Assembly: GCF_003024195.1 (NCBI RefSeq)
Contig: NZ_KZ679057.1
Span: 160,022-224,021 of the forward strand
Source of the DNA: Streptomyces dioscori
Lineage (GTDB): Bacteria > Actinomycetota > Actinomycetes > Streptomycetales > Streptomycetaceae
Reading direction: 5' to 3'
Length of the DNA: 64,000 bases
Part shown: piece by piece, positions 53,219 through 61,889 of the stretch
How the letters are laid out: the number at the start of each line of letters is the position of its first letter
How positions within the stretch are numbered: the stretch's first letter is position 1
Translations under genes and position numbers: made by a program
The notes under the pieces: generated by a model
What the model saw: the letters and a program-made list of their open reading frames with translations, nothing else
Database searches by the model: none
What the model was told of the DNA's origin: nothing

Positions 53219-54715
53219 GTGTTCCTTGCGATCAGTGCGACCGGCGCCCCGGAGCGCCCAGCGACCGACCTCGGCTATCTGCTGCACAAGCATCCTGATA
53301 AGTCACAGTCGTTCTCGACCTCCTACGGCAAGGCGCACGTCTTCTACCCCGAGGCGAGCCCGGAGCGCTGTACGGCGGCGCTGCTCCTGGAGCTGGACGC
53401 GGTGGCACTGGTCCGGCGCGGCAGGGGCAAGGGCCGCGGCGGAGCACCGGACGCGGCTCTCGCGCAGTACGTCAACGACCGCCCGTACGCCGCCTCCTCG
53501 CTTCTCGCCGTGGCACTGAGCAGTGTGTTCTCCAGCGCGATGAAGGGCAGCTGCCAGGCGAGGCCGGAGCTGCCCGCGCGTCCGCTGCCCCTGCGCGTCG
53601 AGGTGCCCGCACTGCCGGCCAGCGGCGGCGCCGGTCTCGTACGCGCGCTGTTCGAACCGCTCGGGTGGGCGGTGAGCGCGGAGCCGGTGGCGCTGGACAC
53701 GGAGTTCCCCGAGTGGGGCGACTCGCGGTACGTGAGCCTCGTACTCGAAGGGGAACAGCGTCTCGCGGACGCCTTGCGCCACCTGTACGTCCTCCTGCCG
53801 GTGCTCGACGACGCCAAGCACTACTGGGTCTCCTCCGACGAGGTGGACAAGCTGCTGCGGGCGGGGGAGGGCTGGCTGTCGGACCACCCGGAGCAGGAGC
53901 TGATCACCAGCCGCTATCTGGCGCGCCGTTCGTCGCTCACCCGGCAGGCCAGGGAGCGGCTGGAACTCGTACGGCTCGCCGAGACGGACGACAGCGCGGT
54001 CGAGGAGATCGACAACGCCGTCGACGAGCGGACGGACACCGAGGAGGCGCCCGTACCGCTCGCGGTCCGGCGCCGGGAGGCGATCGTCGCCGCGCTGCGG
54101 GCGAGGGGCGCCGCCAGGGTGCTCGATCTCGGCTGCGGACAGGGCCAGTTGGTGCAGGAACTGCTCAAGGACACGCGGTACACCGAGATCGTCGGGGTCG
54201 ACGTGTCGATGCGGGCGCTCACCGTGGCCGCGCGGCGGCTCGGCCTGGAGCGGATGGGGGAGCGCCAGTCGGAGCGCGTCAGGCTCGTCCAGGGCTCGCT
54301 CGCCTACACCGACAAGCGGCTCAAGGGCTACGACGCGGCGGTGCTCAGCGAGGTCGTCGAACACCTCGACCTGCCGCGGCTGCCCGCACTGGAGTACGCG
54401 GTGTTCGGCTCCGCGCGCCCCGGGACGGTGATCGTGACGACACCGAACGTCGAGTACAACGTCCGCTGGGACACCCTCCCGGCCGGTCATGTCCGGCACG
54501 GCGACCACCGCTTCGAGTGGACGCGCGCCGAGTTCAGGACGTGGGCGGCCGAGGTCGCCGAACGGCACGGCTACGAAGTGGAGTTCGCACCGGTCGGCCC
54601 CGACGACCCCGAGGTGGGACCACCGACCCAGATGGCGGTCTTCGCACTGCGCGCACAGGACACGCGTTCACGGCACACCCGCGGACAGGACACGAAGGAG
54701 GAGAAGGCAGCATGA
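53219..54715 (+). CDS. hen1: Bacterial Hen1 RNA 2'-O-methyltransferase, 498 aa
   Basis: This enzyme methylates the 2'-OH of the 3' end of broken tRNA before Pnkp rejoins it, so the repaired site cannot be cut again. The N-terminal ~260 residues are the Hen1-N domain (MFLAISATGAPERPATDLGY, LHKHPDKSQSFSTSYGKAHV). The SAM-binding domain follows (ARVLDLGCGQGQLVQELL). The Mn-binding residues are E378, E381 and H382 (SEVVEHLDLP) and H430 (GDHRFEW); their spacing equals that of Clostridium thermocellum Hen1 E366/E369/H370/H418. GTG 53219 starts the conserved N-terminus. The stop overlaps pnkp (ATGA). Confidence 0.95.
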   Translation: MFLAISATGAPERPATDLGYLLHKHPDKSQSFSTSYGKAHVFYPEASPERCTAALLLELDAVALVRRGRGKGRGGAPDAALAQYVNDRPYAASSLLAVALSSVFSSAMKGSCQARPELPARPLPLRVEVPALPASGGAGLVRALFEPLGWAVSAEPVALDTEFPEWGDSRYVSLVLEGEQRLADALRHLYVLLPVLDDAKHYWVSSDEVDKLLRAGEGWLSDHPEQELITSRYLARRSSLTRQARERLELVRLAETDDSAVEEIDNAVDERTDTEEAPVPLAVRRREAIVAALRARGAARVLDLGCGQGQLVQELLKDTRYTEIVGVDVSMRALTVAARRLGLERMGERQSERVRLVQGSLAYTDKRLKGYDAAVLSEVVEHLDLPRLPALEYAVFGSARPGTVIVTTPNVEYNVRWDTLPAGHVRHGDHRFEWTRAEFRTWAAEVAERHGYEVEFAPVGPDDPEVGPPTQMAVFALRAQDTRSRHTRGQDTKEEKAA

Positions 54716-57291
54716 GCGACAACGGGACCAGGGTGCGTACGCTGCCCGTCACCGACCTCTCCCTCGTCGTGCTGATCGGCGCGTCCGGCTCGGGCAAGTC
54801 CACCTTCGCCCGGCGGCACTTCAAGCCGACCGAGGTGATCTCGTCGGACTTCTGCCGGGGCCTCGTCGCCGACGACGAGAACGACCAGAGCGCCAGCAAG
54901 GACGCCTTCGACGTCCTCGACTACATCGCGGGCAAGCGTCTCGCGGCCGGCCGGCGCACCGTCGTGGACGCGACCAGCGTGCAGTCGGACAGCCGCAGGC
55001 AGCTGATCGAGCTGGCCAGGAAGCACGATGTGCTGCCCATCGCCATCGTGCTCGACGTGCCCGAGGAGGTGTGCGCCGAACGCAACGCCGCGCGCACCGA
55101 CCGCGCCGGCATGCCGCGCCGCGTCATCCAGCGGCACATCCGCGAACTGCGGCGCTCACTCAGGCAGTTGGAGCGTGAAGGCTTCCGCAAGGTGCACGTC
55201 CTGCGGGGCGTCGAGGAGGTCGAGACCGCGGAGGTCCGTACCGAGAAGCGGTACAACGACCTGACCCACCTCACCGGCCCCTTCGACATCATCGGCGACA
55301 TCCACGGGTGCGCCTCCGAACTGGACGCACTGCTGGCGAAGTTGGGCTACGTGGACGGCGTGCACCCCGAGGGGCGTACGGCCGTGTTCGTCGGCGACCT
55401 CGTCGACCGCGGCCCCGACTCCCCGGGCGTCCTGCGCCGGGTGATGTCCATGGTCGGCTCGGGCGACGCCCTGTGCGTACCGGGCAATCACGAGAACAAG
55501 TACGGCCGCCACCTCAAGGGCCGCAAGGTACAGCCCACCCACGGCCTCGCCGAGACCATCGCGCAGATGGAGAACGAGAGCGACGAGTTCAAGCGGCAGG
55601 TACGGGAGTTCGTGGACGGGCTGGTCAGCCACTACGTCCTCGACGGCGGCGGCCTCGTCGTCTGCCACGCGGGCCTGCCCGAGAAGTACCACGGCCGTAC
55701 GTCGGGCCGGGTGCGCTCGCACGCGCTGTACGGCGAGACCACGGGCGAGACCGACGAGTTCGGGCTGCCCGTGCGCTATCCGTGGGCCGAGGACTACCGG
55801 GGCCGGGCAGCGGTCGTCTACGGCCACACGCCCGTGCCGGAGGCCACCTGGCTCAACAACACCATCTGCCTGGACACCGGAGCCGTGTTCGGCGGCAAAC
55901 TCACCGCGCTGCGCTGGCCGGCGCGCGAACTCGTCGACGTACCGGCCGAGAAGGTCTGGTACGAGCCGGTCAGGCCGCTGGCGTCCGAGGCGCCGGGCGG
56001 CCACGAGGGACGGCCGCTCGACCTCGCGGACGTGCACGGCCGCCGTGTCGTCGAGACCCGGCACGCGGGCCGCGTCGCCGTGCGCGAGGAGAACGCCGCC
56101 GCGGCCCTGGAGGTCATGAGCCGCTTCGCCGTGGACCCCCGTCTGATGCCGTACCTGCCGCCGACCATGGCACCCACCGCGACCTCCCGTGTGGAGGGCT
56201 ACCTGGAGCACCCGGCCGAGGCCTTCGAGCAGTACCGGGCCGACGGGGTCGCGCGGGTCGTGTGCGAGGAGAAGCACATGGGCTCGCGGGCGGTGGCGCT
56301 GGTGTGCCGCACCGCGGAGACCGCGCGCGAACGGTTCGGGACGACGACCGGGGCCACGGGCGCGCTGTACACCCGTACCGGGCGCCCCTTCTTCCCGGAG
56401 CCGACCGGCGGTTCCGTCGATTCGGGCGCGGGGGGCTCCCTCACCGAGGAGATCCTCGGCCGGGTGCGGGACGCCGTCACTGAGGCCGGCCTGTGGGAGG
56501 AACTGGACACGGACTGGCTGCTGCTCGACGCCGAGCTGCTGCCCTGGTCGCTCAAGGCCTCCGGACTGCTGCGCTCGCAGTACGCCGCCGTGGGCGCCGC
56601 GGCCGGCGCGGTGTTCCCGGGAGCGGTCGCCGCGCTGGAGAGGGCGGCGGCGCGGGGCGTCGAGGTGGGGGACCTGCTGACCAAGCAGCGGGAACGGGCC
56701 GTCGACGCGGCTGCCTTCACCGACGCGTACCGGCGGTACTGCTGGCCCACGTCCGGTCTGGAAGGAGTGCGGCTCGCCCCCTTCCAGATCCTCGCCACCC
56801 GGGGCCGCAGCCTGGCGGCCGTACCGCACGACGAGCAGCTGACCCTGATCGACCGGCTGGTGACGGCCGACCCGTCCGGGCTCCTGAGCACCACCCGGCG
56901 CCTGTTCGTCGACACGGACGACCCGGCGTCGGTCCGGGCCGGCGTCGACTGGTGGCTGGAGATGACCGGCCGCGGCGGCGAAGGCATGGTCGTCAAGCCC
57001 GTCGGGGCCGTGGCACGCACGCCCAAGGGCCGACTGGTCCAGCCGGGCATCAAGTGCCGGGGCCGGGAGTACCTGCGGATCATCTACGGTCCGGAGTACA
57101 CCCGCCCCGAGAACCTCGACCGCCTGCGTGGACGCTCCCTCGACCACAAGCGCTCCCTCGCCCTGCGCGAGTACGCCCTGGGCCTGGAATCCCTGGACCG
57201 CCTCGCCGACGGGGAGCCGCTGTGGCGGGTGCACGAGGCGGTGTTCGGGGTGCTGGCGCTGGAGTCGGAGCCGGTGGATCCTCGGTTGTAG
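54712..57291 (+). CDS. pnkp: Polynucleotide kinase-phosphatase-ligase Pnkp, 859 aa
   Basis: A three-domain RNA repair enzyme. Residues 1-170 are the 5' kinase (P-loop GASGSGKST, G23-T31). Residues ~190-470 are the 2',3' phosphatase of the metallophosphoesterase fold (GDIHG with D196 and H198; GDLVDRGPDSPG; GNHENKYGRH). Residues ~490-859 are the ligase/adenylyltransferase, with the AMP-accepting K521 in CEEKHMGSRAV and a late GEGMVVKPVG motif. Length matches the family (~850-870). It forms a heterotetramer with Hen1 in known systems. ATG 54712 overlaps the hen1 stop after AAGGAGGAG. The ligase module is Hen1-dependent in relatives. Confidence 0.96.
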   Translation: MSDNGTRVRTLPVTDLSLVVLIGASGSGKSTFARRHFKPTEVISSDFCRGLVADDENDQSASKDAFDVLDYIAGKRLAAGRRTVVDATSVQSDSRRQLIELARKHDVLPIAIVLDVPEEVCAERNAARTDRAGMPRRVIQRHIRELRRSLRQLEREGFRKVHVLRGVEEVETAEVRTEKRYNDLTHLTGPFDIIGDIHGCASELDALLAKLGYVDGVHPEGRTAVFVGDLVDRGPDSPGVLRRVMSMVGSGDALCVPGNHENKYGRHLKGRKVQPTHGLAETIAQMENESDEFKRQVREFVDGLVSHYVLDGGGLVVCHAGLPEKYHGRTSGRVRSHALYGETTGETDEFGLPVRYPWAEDYRGRAAVVYGHTPVPEATWLNNTICLDTGAVFGGKLTALRWPARELVDVPAEKVWYEPVRPLASEAPGGHEGRPLDLADVHGRRVVETRHAGRVAVREENAAAALEVMSRFAVDPRLMPYLPPTMAPTATSRVEGYLEHPAEAFEQYRADGVARVVCEEKHMGSRAVALVCRTAETARERFGTTTGATGALYTRTGRPFFPEPTGGSVDSGAGGSLTEEILGRVRDAVTEAGLWEELDTDWLLLDAELLPWSLKASGLLRSQYAAVGAAAGAVFPGAVAALERAAARGVEVGDLLTKQRERAVDAAAFTDAYRRYCWPTSGLEGVRLAPFQILATRGRSLAAVPHDEQLTLIDRLVTADPSGLLSTTRRLFVDTDDPASVRAGVDWWLEMTGRGGEGMVVKPVGAVARTPKGRLVQPGIKCRGREYLRIIYGPEYTRPENLDRLRGRSLDHKRSLALREYALGLESLDRLADGEPLWRVHEAVFGVLALESEPVDPRL

Positions 57292-57299
57292 GGTTTTCC

Positions 57300-58217
57300 T
57301 CACCCCACCAACCGCAGCCGCCGCCCGCAAACCCCCACCCGCACCGACTGCCCCCACGTGAGTTCCAGCGCGTCCCCCTCCATCCCGTCGCCGAACGCGA
57401 TCAGGCGTTCGGATTCGGCGGTGAGGGTGAGGCGGGAGGTGGCGGAGAGCTGGCCCGCCACCTGTGAGGTGCCGGTCGTCGGGGACGGCCAGGCCTCGCG
57501 GACGCACCACACCAGGCGGTCCTCCGTGGGGCGGGGGAGGGGCAGGGGGTTTCCCCTCTCCTGCCACACCGACCTGATCCACCCCGTCGCGCCCGTCCCC
57601 GTGCCCACCAGCACCCCGGAGGAGGCCTGGGCCTCGACGACGCCCGCACCACCCGTGGAGGGGCCGCCTCCCTCGACGCCCAGGCGGTACCGGGCCGTCT
57701 GGTGGCCCGCCGCGCCCAGGTAGATCTCGTTCAGGGCGAGCAGCCGCTGGGTGTCGTCGGCCACGGCCTCCACCATGGTGAGTTCCGCCATGCCCGTCCC
57801 GGCGGCGAGCGCCGCGGGGAGCAGGCGGGCCGCGTCCGCCGGGCTGTGGCGTACCAGGACGCCCGCGTTGCGGCCGGGGTCCGCGTCGATGCCCACCACC
57901 GGCTGCCCGGTGAGGTACTTGGCCGCGTTCGCCACCAGGCCGTCCTGGCCGACCACGACCACCACGTCCTCCGGGGCGAACAGGAAGCGGTCCAGGTCGG
58001 CTCGTTCGACACGGCTCTGACGCCACGTCAGGGGAATCGCCGCGGTCACGTCCGACAGCGCGCGCCTCGTGCGGCGGTGGCGTTCCGCGACCTCCTCGAT
58101 GTCCCGGCCGCGGGAGGAGAGGAAGAAGGCGGCCTGCCCGTGCGTGCCGTGGTGGGCCACCAACTCCTCGTACTCCGTGGTGCGGTGGACCAGTACGATC
58201 CGCGGGGCGAGGCTCAT
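57300..58217 (-). CDS. NAD-kinase-like protein, 305 aa
   Basis: A protein of the NAD kinase/diacylglycerol kinase superfamily. LAPRIVLVHRTTEYEELVAH starts the N-terminal strand. VVVVGQDGLVANAAKYL is the site of the GGDG motif but reads GQDG, so one glycine is replaced. PVVGIDADPGRNAGVLVRHS and SSGVLVGTGTGATGWIRSV follow, the last fitting the conserved T-G-x-G-x-T/S-G loop. ATG 58217 overlaps the stop of the SPFH gene (ATGA), and the two pair up in many Streptomyces. Convergent with pnkp, only 8 bp between the stops. NAD kinase activity is uncertain because of the altered motif. Confidence 0.75.
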   Translation of the reverse strand: MSLAPRIVLVHRTTEYEELVAHHGTHGQAAFFLSSRGRDIEEVAERHRRTRRALSDVTAAIPLTWRQSRVERADLDRFLFAPEDVVVVVGQDGLVANAAKYLTGQPVVGIDADPGRNAGVLVRHSPADAARLLPAALAAGTGMAELTMVEAVADDTQRLLALNEIYLGAAGHQTARYRLGVEGGGPSTGGAGVVEAQASSGVLVGTGTGATGWIRSVWQERGNPLPLPRPTEDRLVWCVREAWPSPTTGTSQVAGQLSATSRLTLTAESERLIAFGDGMEGDALELTWGQSVRVGVCGRRLRLVG

Positions 58218-59350
58218 GTGCCGTCCCGTACGCCCAGTTTGGCCAGCAGGCCGGTCAGTACGTCCGGCGAGATCGTGACGCTGTCGATGTTCGGCAGGTT
58301 CTCGGCGAGCCGCGTCCCGGTCAGGGCGTGCAGGGTGCTGTTGTCGACGTCCGCGTGCACCCGCAGCCAGGCGGCCTGGGCCTGTGCCCGCGCCTCCCCG
58401 ACCTCGCGCGCCGCCTCCGCCTCCGCCCGCGCCAGCCGTACGGCACGGGTCGCCTCGGCGTCCGCGAGCCGTACCGTCCGCTCGGCCTCCGCCTTGGCCA
58501 GCCGCTCGTTCCGCCTGGCCTCGGCGTCCGCGAGCCGCACGGACCGCTCGGCCTCCGCCCCGGCCAGTTTCACCGTCCTGGCCGCCTCGGCCTCGGCGCG
58601 TACCGCGTCCGCCGCAGCGTGCTCCTCCGCCTCGCGGCGGGTGTTCGTACCGCGCTGCTCGACCAACTGCTCCTCGCGCCGCGCGAGTTCGATCTGGCTC
58701 GCCAGTTCGTTCTCGGCGATCGCCCGCTCCCGCTCGACGGCCACGGCCCGCCGCTCGTACGTGGCGCGGTCCGCCTCCTGCTGGATCTGCTCGCGGGCCG
58801 GGGTGCGCAGGGCCCGCTCCACCTCCGGCTCCGGGCGCAGGGCCACCACGCGCACGGCGACCACCTCGATACCGGTCGCGGGCAGCCGCGGTTCCGCCGC
58901 CAGTCCGGCCGCGACCCGCTCCCGTACCGACGCCACGCCGTCGACCAGCGCCGACGCCAGGGTCGTACGGGCCAGTACGTCCAGGGCGTGCTGCTGGGCC
59001 GACTCGGTGAGCAGGGTGCCCAGTTGCTCCAGCGGCGCGCCCCGCCACACCCCGGTGTCGGGGTCGATGGAGAAGTCCAGGCGCGCCGAGGCGAGCGCCG
59101 GGTCGCTGACCCGGTAGGTGACGGTCGCCTGTACCGCGACGTCCTGGAAGTCGGACGTACGGGCGTGGAAGGTCATCGCCAACTCGCGGTCGTCCACCGG
59201 TACTTCGGACAGTGCGGCGCTCAGCGCGCGGTACCAGAAGCTGAGTCCGGGACCGTCGTGCAGCAGTTCCGCGCCGCGGTGGTGCCGGATGTGCGCCGTC
59301 GGAGCGCCGCGCAGGTGGCGCCAGCCCAGGCGCCTGGTGATGTCGGCCAT
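58214..59350 (-). CDS. SPFH/Band 7 domain protein, 378 aa
   Basis: A membrane-scaffold-type protein without an obvious N-terminal transmembrane helix. Residues ~25-190 are the SPFH (stomatin/prohibitin/flotillin) domain (VPVDDRELAMTFHARTSDFQ, VAVQATVTYRVSDPALASAR, ATGIEVVAVRVVALRPEPEV). Residues ~190-330 are a long Ala/Glu/Arg coiled coil with heptad-like repeats (QIQQEADRATYERRAVAVER, LADAEARRNERLAKAEAERT). The C-terminal part is a short globular tail. ATG 59350. Its promoter overlaps a palindrome at 59407-59429, so it is likely repressed. It is cotranslated with the NAD-kinase-like gene. Confidence 0.85.
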   Translation of the reverse strand: MADITRRLGWRHLRGAPTAHIRHHRGAELLHDGPGLSFWYRALSAALSEVPVDDRELAMTFHARTSDFQDVAVQATVTYRVSDPALASARLDFSIDPDTGVWRGAPLEQLGTLLTESAQQHALDVLARTTLASALVDGVASVRERVAAGLAAEPRLPATGIEVVAVRVVALRPEPEVERALRTPAREQIQQEADRATYERRAVAVERERAIAENELASQIELARREEQLVEQRGTNTRREAEEHAAADAVRAEAEAARTVKLAGAEAERSVRLADAEARRNERLAKAEAERTVRLADAEATRAVRLARAEAEAAREVGEARAQAQAAWLRVHADVDNSTLHALTGTRLAENLPNIDSVTISPDVLTGLLAKLGVRDGT

Positions 59351-59406
59351 TGGATTCCCTCGTTCCCCCTCGTTTGTCGTCTGGCCGACGATAACCAGTT
59401 CTCCTA

Positions 59407-59429
59407 TTAATAGTCAAGGAGACTATTAA
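59407..59429. promoter_or_regulatory. Inverted-repeat operator over the SPFH promoter
   Basis: TTAATAGTC and GACTATTAA are a perfect 9-bp inverted repeat around AAGGA. On the minus strand TTGACT (59417-59412), an 18-bp spacer and TATCGT (59393-59388) form a promoter for the SPFH gene, so the palindrome covers the -35 box. The AT-rich arms stand out strongly against the GC-rich surroundings. The regulator is not in the window. Confidence 0.7.
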
Positions 59430-59526
59430 AGAGGTGGAGGAGGGGTGGGGATGCCCAGGCGAACGCGTGGGCGAAGAAAGTGCCGAGCGGTGGGTCAAGC
59501 GGCCCTCGGGTGGTCAGGATGGAGTC

Positions 59527-60759
59527 ATGGGATTCCACGTCGACTCCGAAGCCGGGCGGCTGCGCCGCGTCATCCTCCACCGGCCGGATCTGGAGCTCAA
59601 AAGGCTCACCCCCAGCAACAAGGACGCCCTCCTCTTCGACGACGTGCTGTGGGTGCGCAGGGCGCGCGCGGAGCACGACGGGTTCGCGGACGTCCTGCGC
59701 GACCGCGGCGTCACCGTCCACCTCTTCGGTGACCTGCTGACCGAGGCCATGGCCATCCCGGAGGCCCGGTCGCTCGTCCTGGACCGGGTCTTCGACGAGA
59801 AGGAGTACGGGCCGCTCGCCACCGATCACCTACGGGCCGCCTTCGAGGGTCTGCCGGCCGCAGAGCTGGCCGAGGCGCTGGTCGGCGGGATGACCAAGCG
59901 GGAATTCCTCGAAGCGCACCCCGAGCCGACCTCCGTGCGCTTCCACGTCATGGACCTGGACGACTTCCTCCTCGGCCCGCTGCCCAACCACCTCTTCACC
60001 CGCGACACCTCCGCCTGGATCTACGACGGCGTCTCCATCAACGCCATGCGCTGGCCCGCGCGCAGACGCGAGACCGTGCACTTCGAGGCGATCTACCGGC
60101 ACCACCCGCTGTTCCGCGCGGAGACCTTCAACGTGTGGTCCGAGGGGCAGGCCGACTATCCGTCCACCATCGAGGGCGGCGACGTCCTCGTCATCGGCAA
60201 CGGCGCCGTGCTCATCGGCATGAGTGAGCGGACCACACCCCAGGCCGTGGAGATGCTCGCCCACAAGCTCTTCGCCACCGGTTCGGCGCAGTCCATCGTG
60301 GCGCTCGACATGCCCAAGAAGCGGGCCCTCATGCACCTCGACACGGTGATGACGATGGTCGACGGCGACACCTTCACCCAGTACGCGGGCCTCGGCATGC
60401 TCCGCTCGTACACCATCGAACCGGGCGTCGGCGACAAGGAACTCAAGGTCACCGACCATCCGCCGGAGCACATGCACCGCGCGATCGCTGCCGCGCTCGG
60501 GCTGAGCCGGATCCGCGTCCTGACCGCCACCCAGGACGTGCACGCCGCCGAACGCGAGCAGTGGGACGACGGCTGCAACGTCCTCGCGGTCGAACCGGGC
60601 GTCGTCGTCGCCTACGAGCGCAACCAGACCACCAACACCCACCTGCGCAAACAGGGCATCGAAGTGATCGAGATCCCGGGCAGCGAACTGGGCCGGGGGC
60701 GCGGCGGCCCGCGCTGCATGAGCTGCCCGGTGCAGCGGGACGCCGTGACCCTGGGCTGA
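59527..60759 (+). CDS. arcA: Arginine deiminase, 410 aa
   Basis: Converts arginine to citrulline and ammonia. GFHVDSEAGRLRRVILHRPD and LLFDDVLWVRRARAEHDGF form the N-terminal part. Catalytic segments are FTRDTSAWIYDGVSINAMRW, TIEGGDVLVIGNGAVLIGMS, RALMHLDTVMTMVDGD (HLDT) and the nucleophile C397 in GGPRCMSCP. Length is normal (~410). ATG 59527 follows AGGATGGAG. The next gene makes carbamoyl phosphate from citrulline, completing the first two steps of the arginine deiminase pathway. No carbamate kinase gene is present within the window. Confidence 0.95.
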   Translation: MGFHVDSEAGRLRRVILHRPDLELKRLTPSNKDALLFDDVLWVRRARAEHDGFADVLRDRGVTVHLFGDLLTEAMAIPEARSLVLDRVFDEKEYGPLATDHLRAAFEGLPAAELAEALVGGMTKREFLEAHPEPTSVRFHVMDLDDFLLGPLPNHLFTRDTSAWIYDGVSINAMRWPARRRETVHFEAIYRHHPLFRAETFNVWSEGQADYPSTIEGGDVLVIGNGAVLIGMSERTTPQAVEMLAHKLFATGSAQSIVALDMPKKRALMHLDTVMTMVDGDTFTQYAGLGMLRSYTIEPGVGDKELKVTDHPPEHMHRAIAAALGLSRIRVLTATQDVHAAEREQWDDGCNVLAVEPGVVVAYERNQTTNTHLRKQGIEVIEIPGSELGRGRGGPRCMSCPVQRDAVTLG

Positions 60760-60784
60760 CCGGCCCGGACGCGAACAGGGGGCT

Positions 60785-60812
60785 GTATAGAAATGTGGGT
60801 CGTCGTATAGAA
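60785..60812 (+). promoter_or_regulatory. Direct repeat upstream of the OTC gene
   Basis: GTATAGAA occurs twice 20 bp apart, two helical turns, in the 92-bp arcA-argF gap. It may be a regulator site, or the second copy (TATAGAATT) a promoter element for the OTC gene. No Arg-box palindrome was recognised. Confidence 0.45.
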
Positions 60813-60851
60813 TTCCAAGAGTCCCTGTTTACGTAACCCTGGAGCGCCCCC

Positions 60852-61859
60852 ATGGCGACAGTCCCGTACGCCCTCGCCGGCCGCCACTTCCTGAAGGAGC
60901 TGGACTTCACGCAGGACGAGTTCCGCGGCCTGATCGAGCTCGCCGCCGAGCTGAAGGCGGCGAAGAAGGCCGGGACGGAGACCCAGCGGCTACGGGGCCG
61001 GAACATCGCGCTGATCTTCGAGAAGACCTCGACACGCACACGCTGCGCCTTCGAGGTCGCCGCCGCGGACCAGGGCGCGTCGACCACGTACCTCGACCCG
61101 TCCGGCTCGCAGATAGGGCACAAGGAGTCCGTGAAGGACACCGCCCGGGTGCTCGGCCGGATGTTCCACGCGATCGAGTACCGGGGGGACAGCCAGGAGG
61201 GCGTCGAGGAGCTGGCGGCCCACGCCGGGGTGCCCGTCTACAACGGCCTGACCGACGACTGGCACCCGACACAGATGCTGGCGGACGTGCTCACGATGGT
61301 CGAGCACTGCGACAAGCCCCTGAACGAGATCTCCTTCGCCTACCTCGGCGACGCCCGCCTCAACATGGGCAACTCCTACCTGGTCACCGGCGCGCTGCTC
61401 GGCATGGACGTACGGATCGTCGCGCCGAAGGCCTACTGGCCGGTCGAGGAGGTCGTGGCGCAGGCGCGCGAGCTGGCCGTGGTCAGCGGGGCGCGGATCA
61501 CGCTCACCGAGGAGGTCGGCGAGGGGGTCCTCGGCGTCGACTTCGTCGCCACGGACGTGTGGGTGTCGATGGGGGAGCCCAAGGAGGTCTGGGACGAGCG
61601 CATCGCCGACCTCGGCCCGTACGCCGTGACGATGGACGTCCTGCGGGCCACCGGCAACGCGGACGTCAAGTTCCTGCACTGCCTGCCCGCCTTCCACGAC
61701 CTGGGCACCAAGGTCGGGCGCGAGATCCACGAGCGGCACGGGCTCGACTGCCTGGAGGTCACCGACGAGGTCTTCGAGTCGGCCCACTCGGTCGTCTTCG
61801 ACGAGGCGGAGAACCGGCTGCACACGATCAAGGCGGTCCTGGTGGCGACGCTGTCCTGA
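60852..61859 (+). CDS. argF: Ornithine carbamoyltransferase, 335 aa
   Basis: Joins carbamoyl phosphate and ornithine to citrulline, or the reverse in the deiminase pathway. The carbamoyl-phosphate loop is S60-T-R-T-R64 (FEKTSTRTRCAFE). Other family segments are PSGSQIGHKESVKDTARVLG, YNGLTDDWHPTQMLADVLTM (HPTQ), AYLGDARLNMGNSYLVTGAL, DVWVSMGEP and C277 in FLHCLPAFHDLG, the ornithine-binding HCLP. Length matches the family. ATG 60852. Because it follows arcA it is probably the catabolic enzyme (arcB type), although sequence alone does not separate anabolic and catabolic forms. Confidence 0.95.
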   Translation: MATVPYALAGRHFLKELDFTQDEFRGLIELAAELKAAKKAGTETQRLRGRNIALIFEKTSTRTRCAFEVAAADQGASTTYLDPSGSQIGHKESVKDTARVLGRMFHAIEYRGDSQEGVEELAAHAGVPVYNGLTDDWHPTQMLADVLTMVEHCDKPLNEISFAYLGDARLNMGNSYLVTGALLGMDVRIVAPKAYWPVEEVVAQARELAVVSGARITLTEEVGEGVLGVDFVATDVWVSMGEPKEVWDERIADLGPYAVTMDVLRATGNADVKFLHCLPAFHDLGTKVGREIHERHGLDCLEVTDEVFESAHSVVFDEAENRLHTIKAVLVATLS

Positions 61860-61889
61860 GCGGTGTCCCGGCTGCTGCCAGGAGTGCTC

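Noticed and set aside
55156..58026. A 956-codon minus-strand frame over pnkp
   Set aside because: It overlaps the fully supported Pnkp and lacks any recognisable domain.
58384..58800. Repeats in the SPFH gene as another tandem expansion
   Set aside because: The Ala/Glu/Arg periodicity is ordinary coiled-coil heptad structure with diverged codons, not recent DNA duplication.
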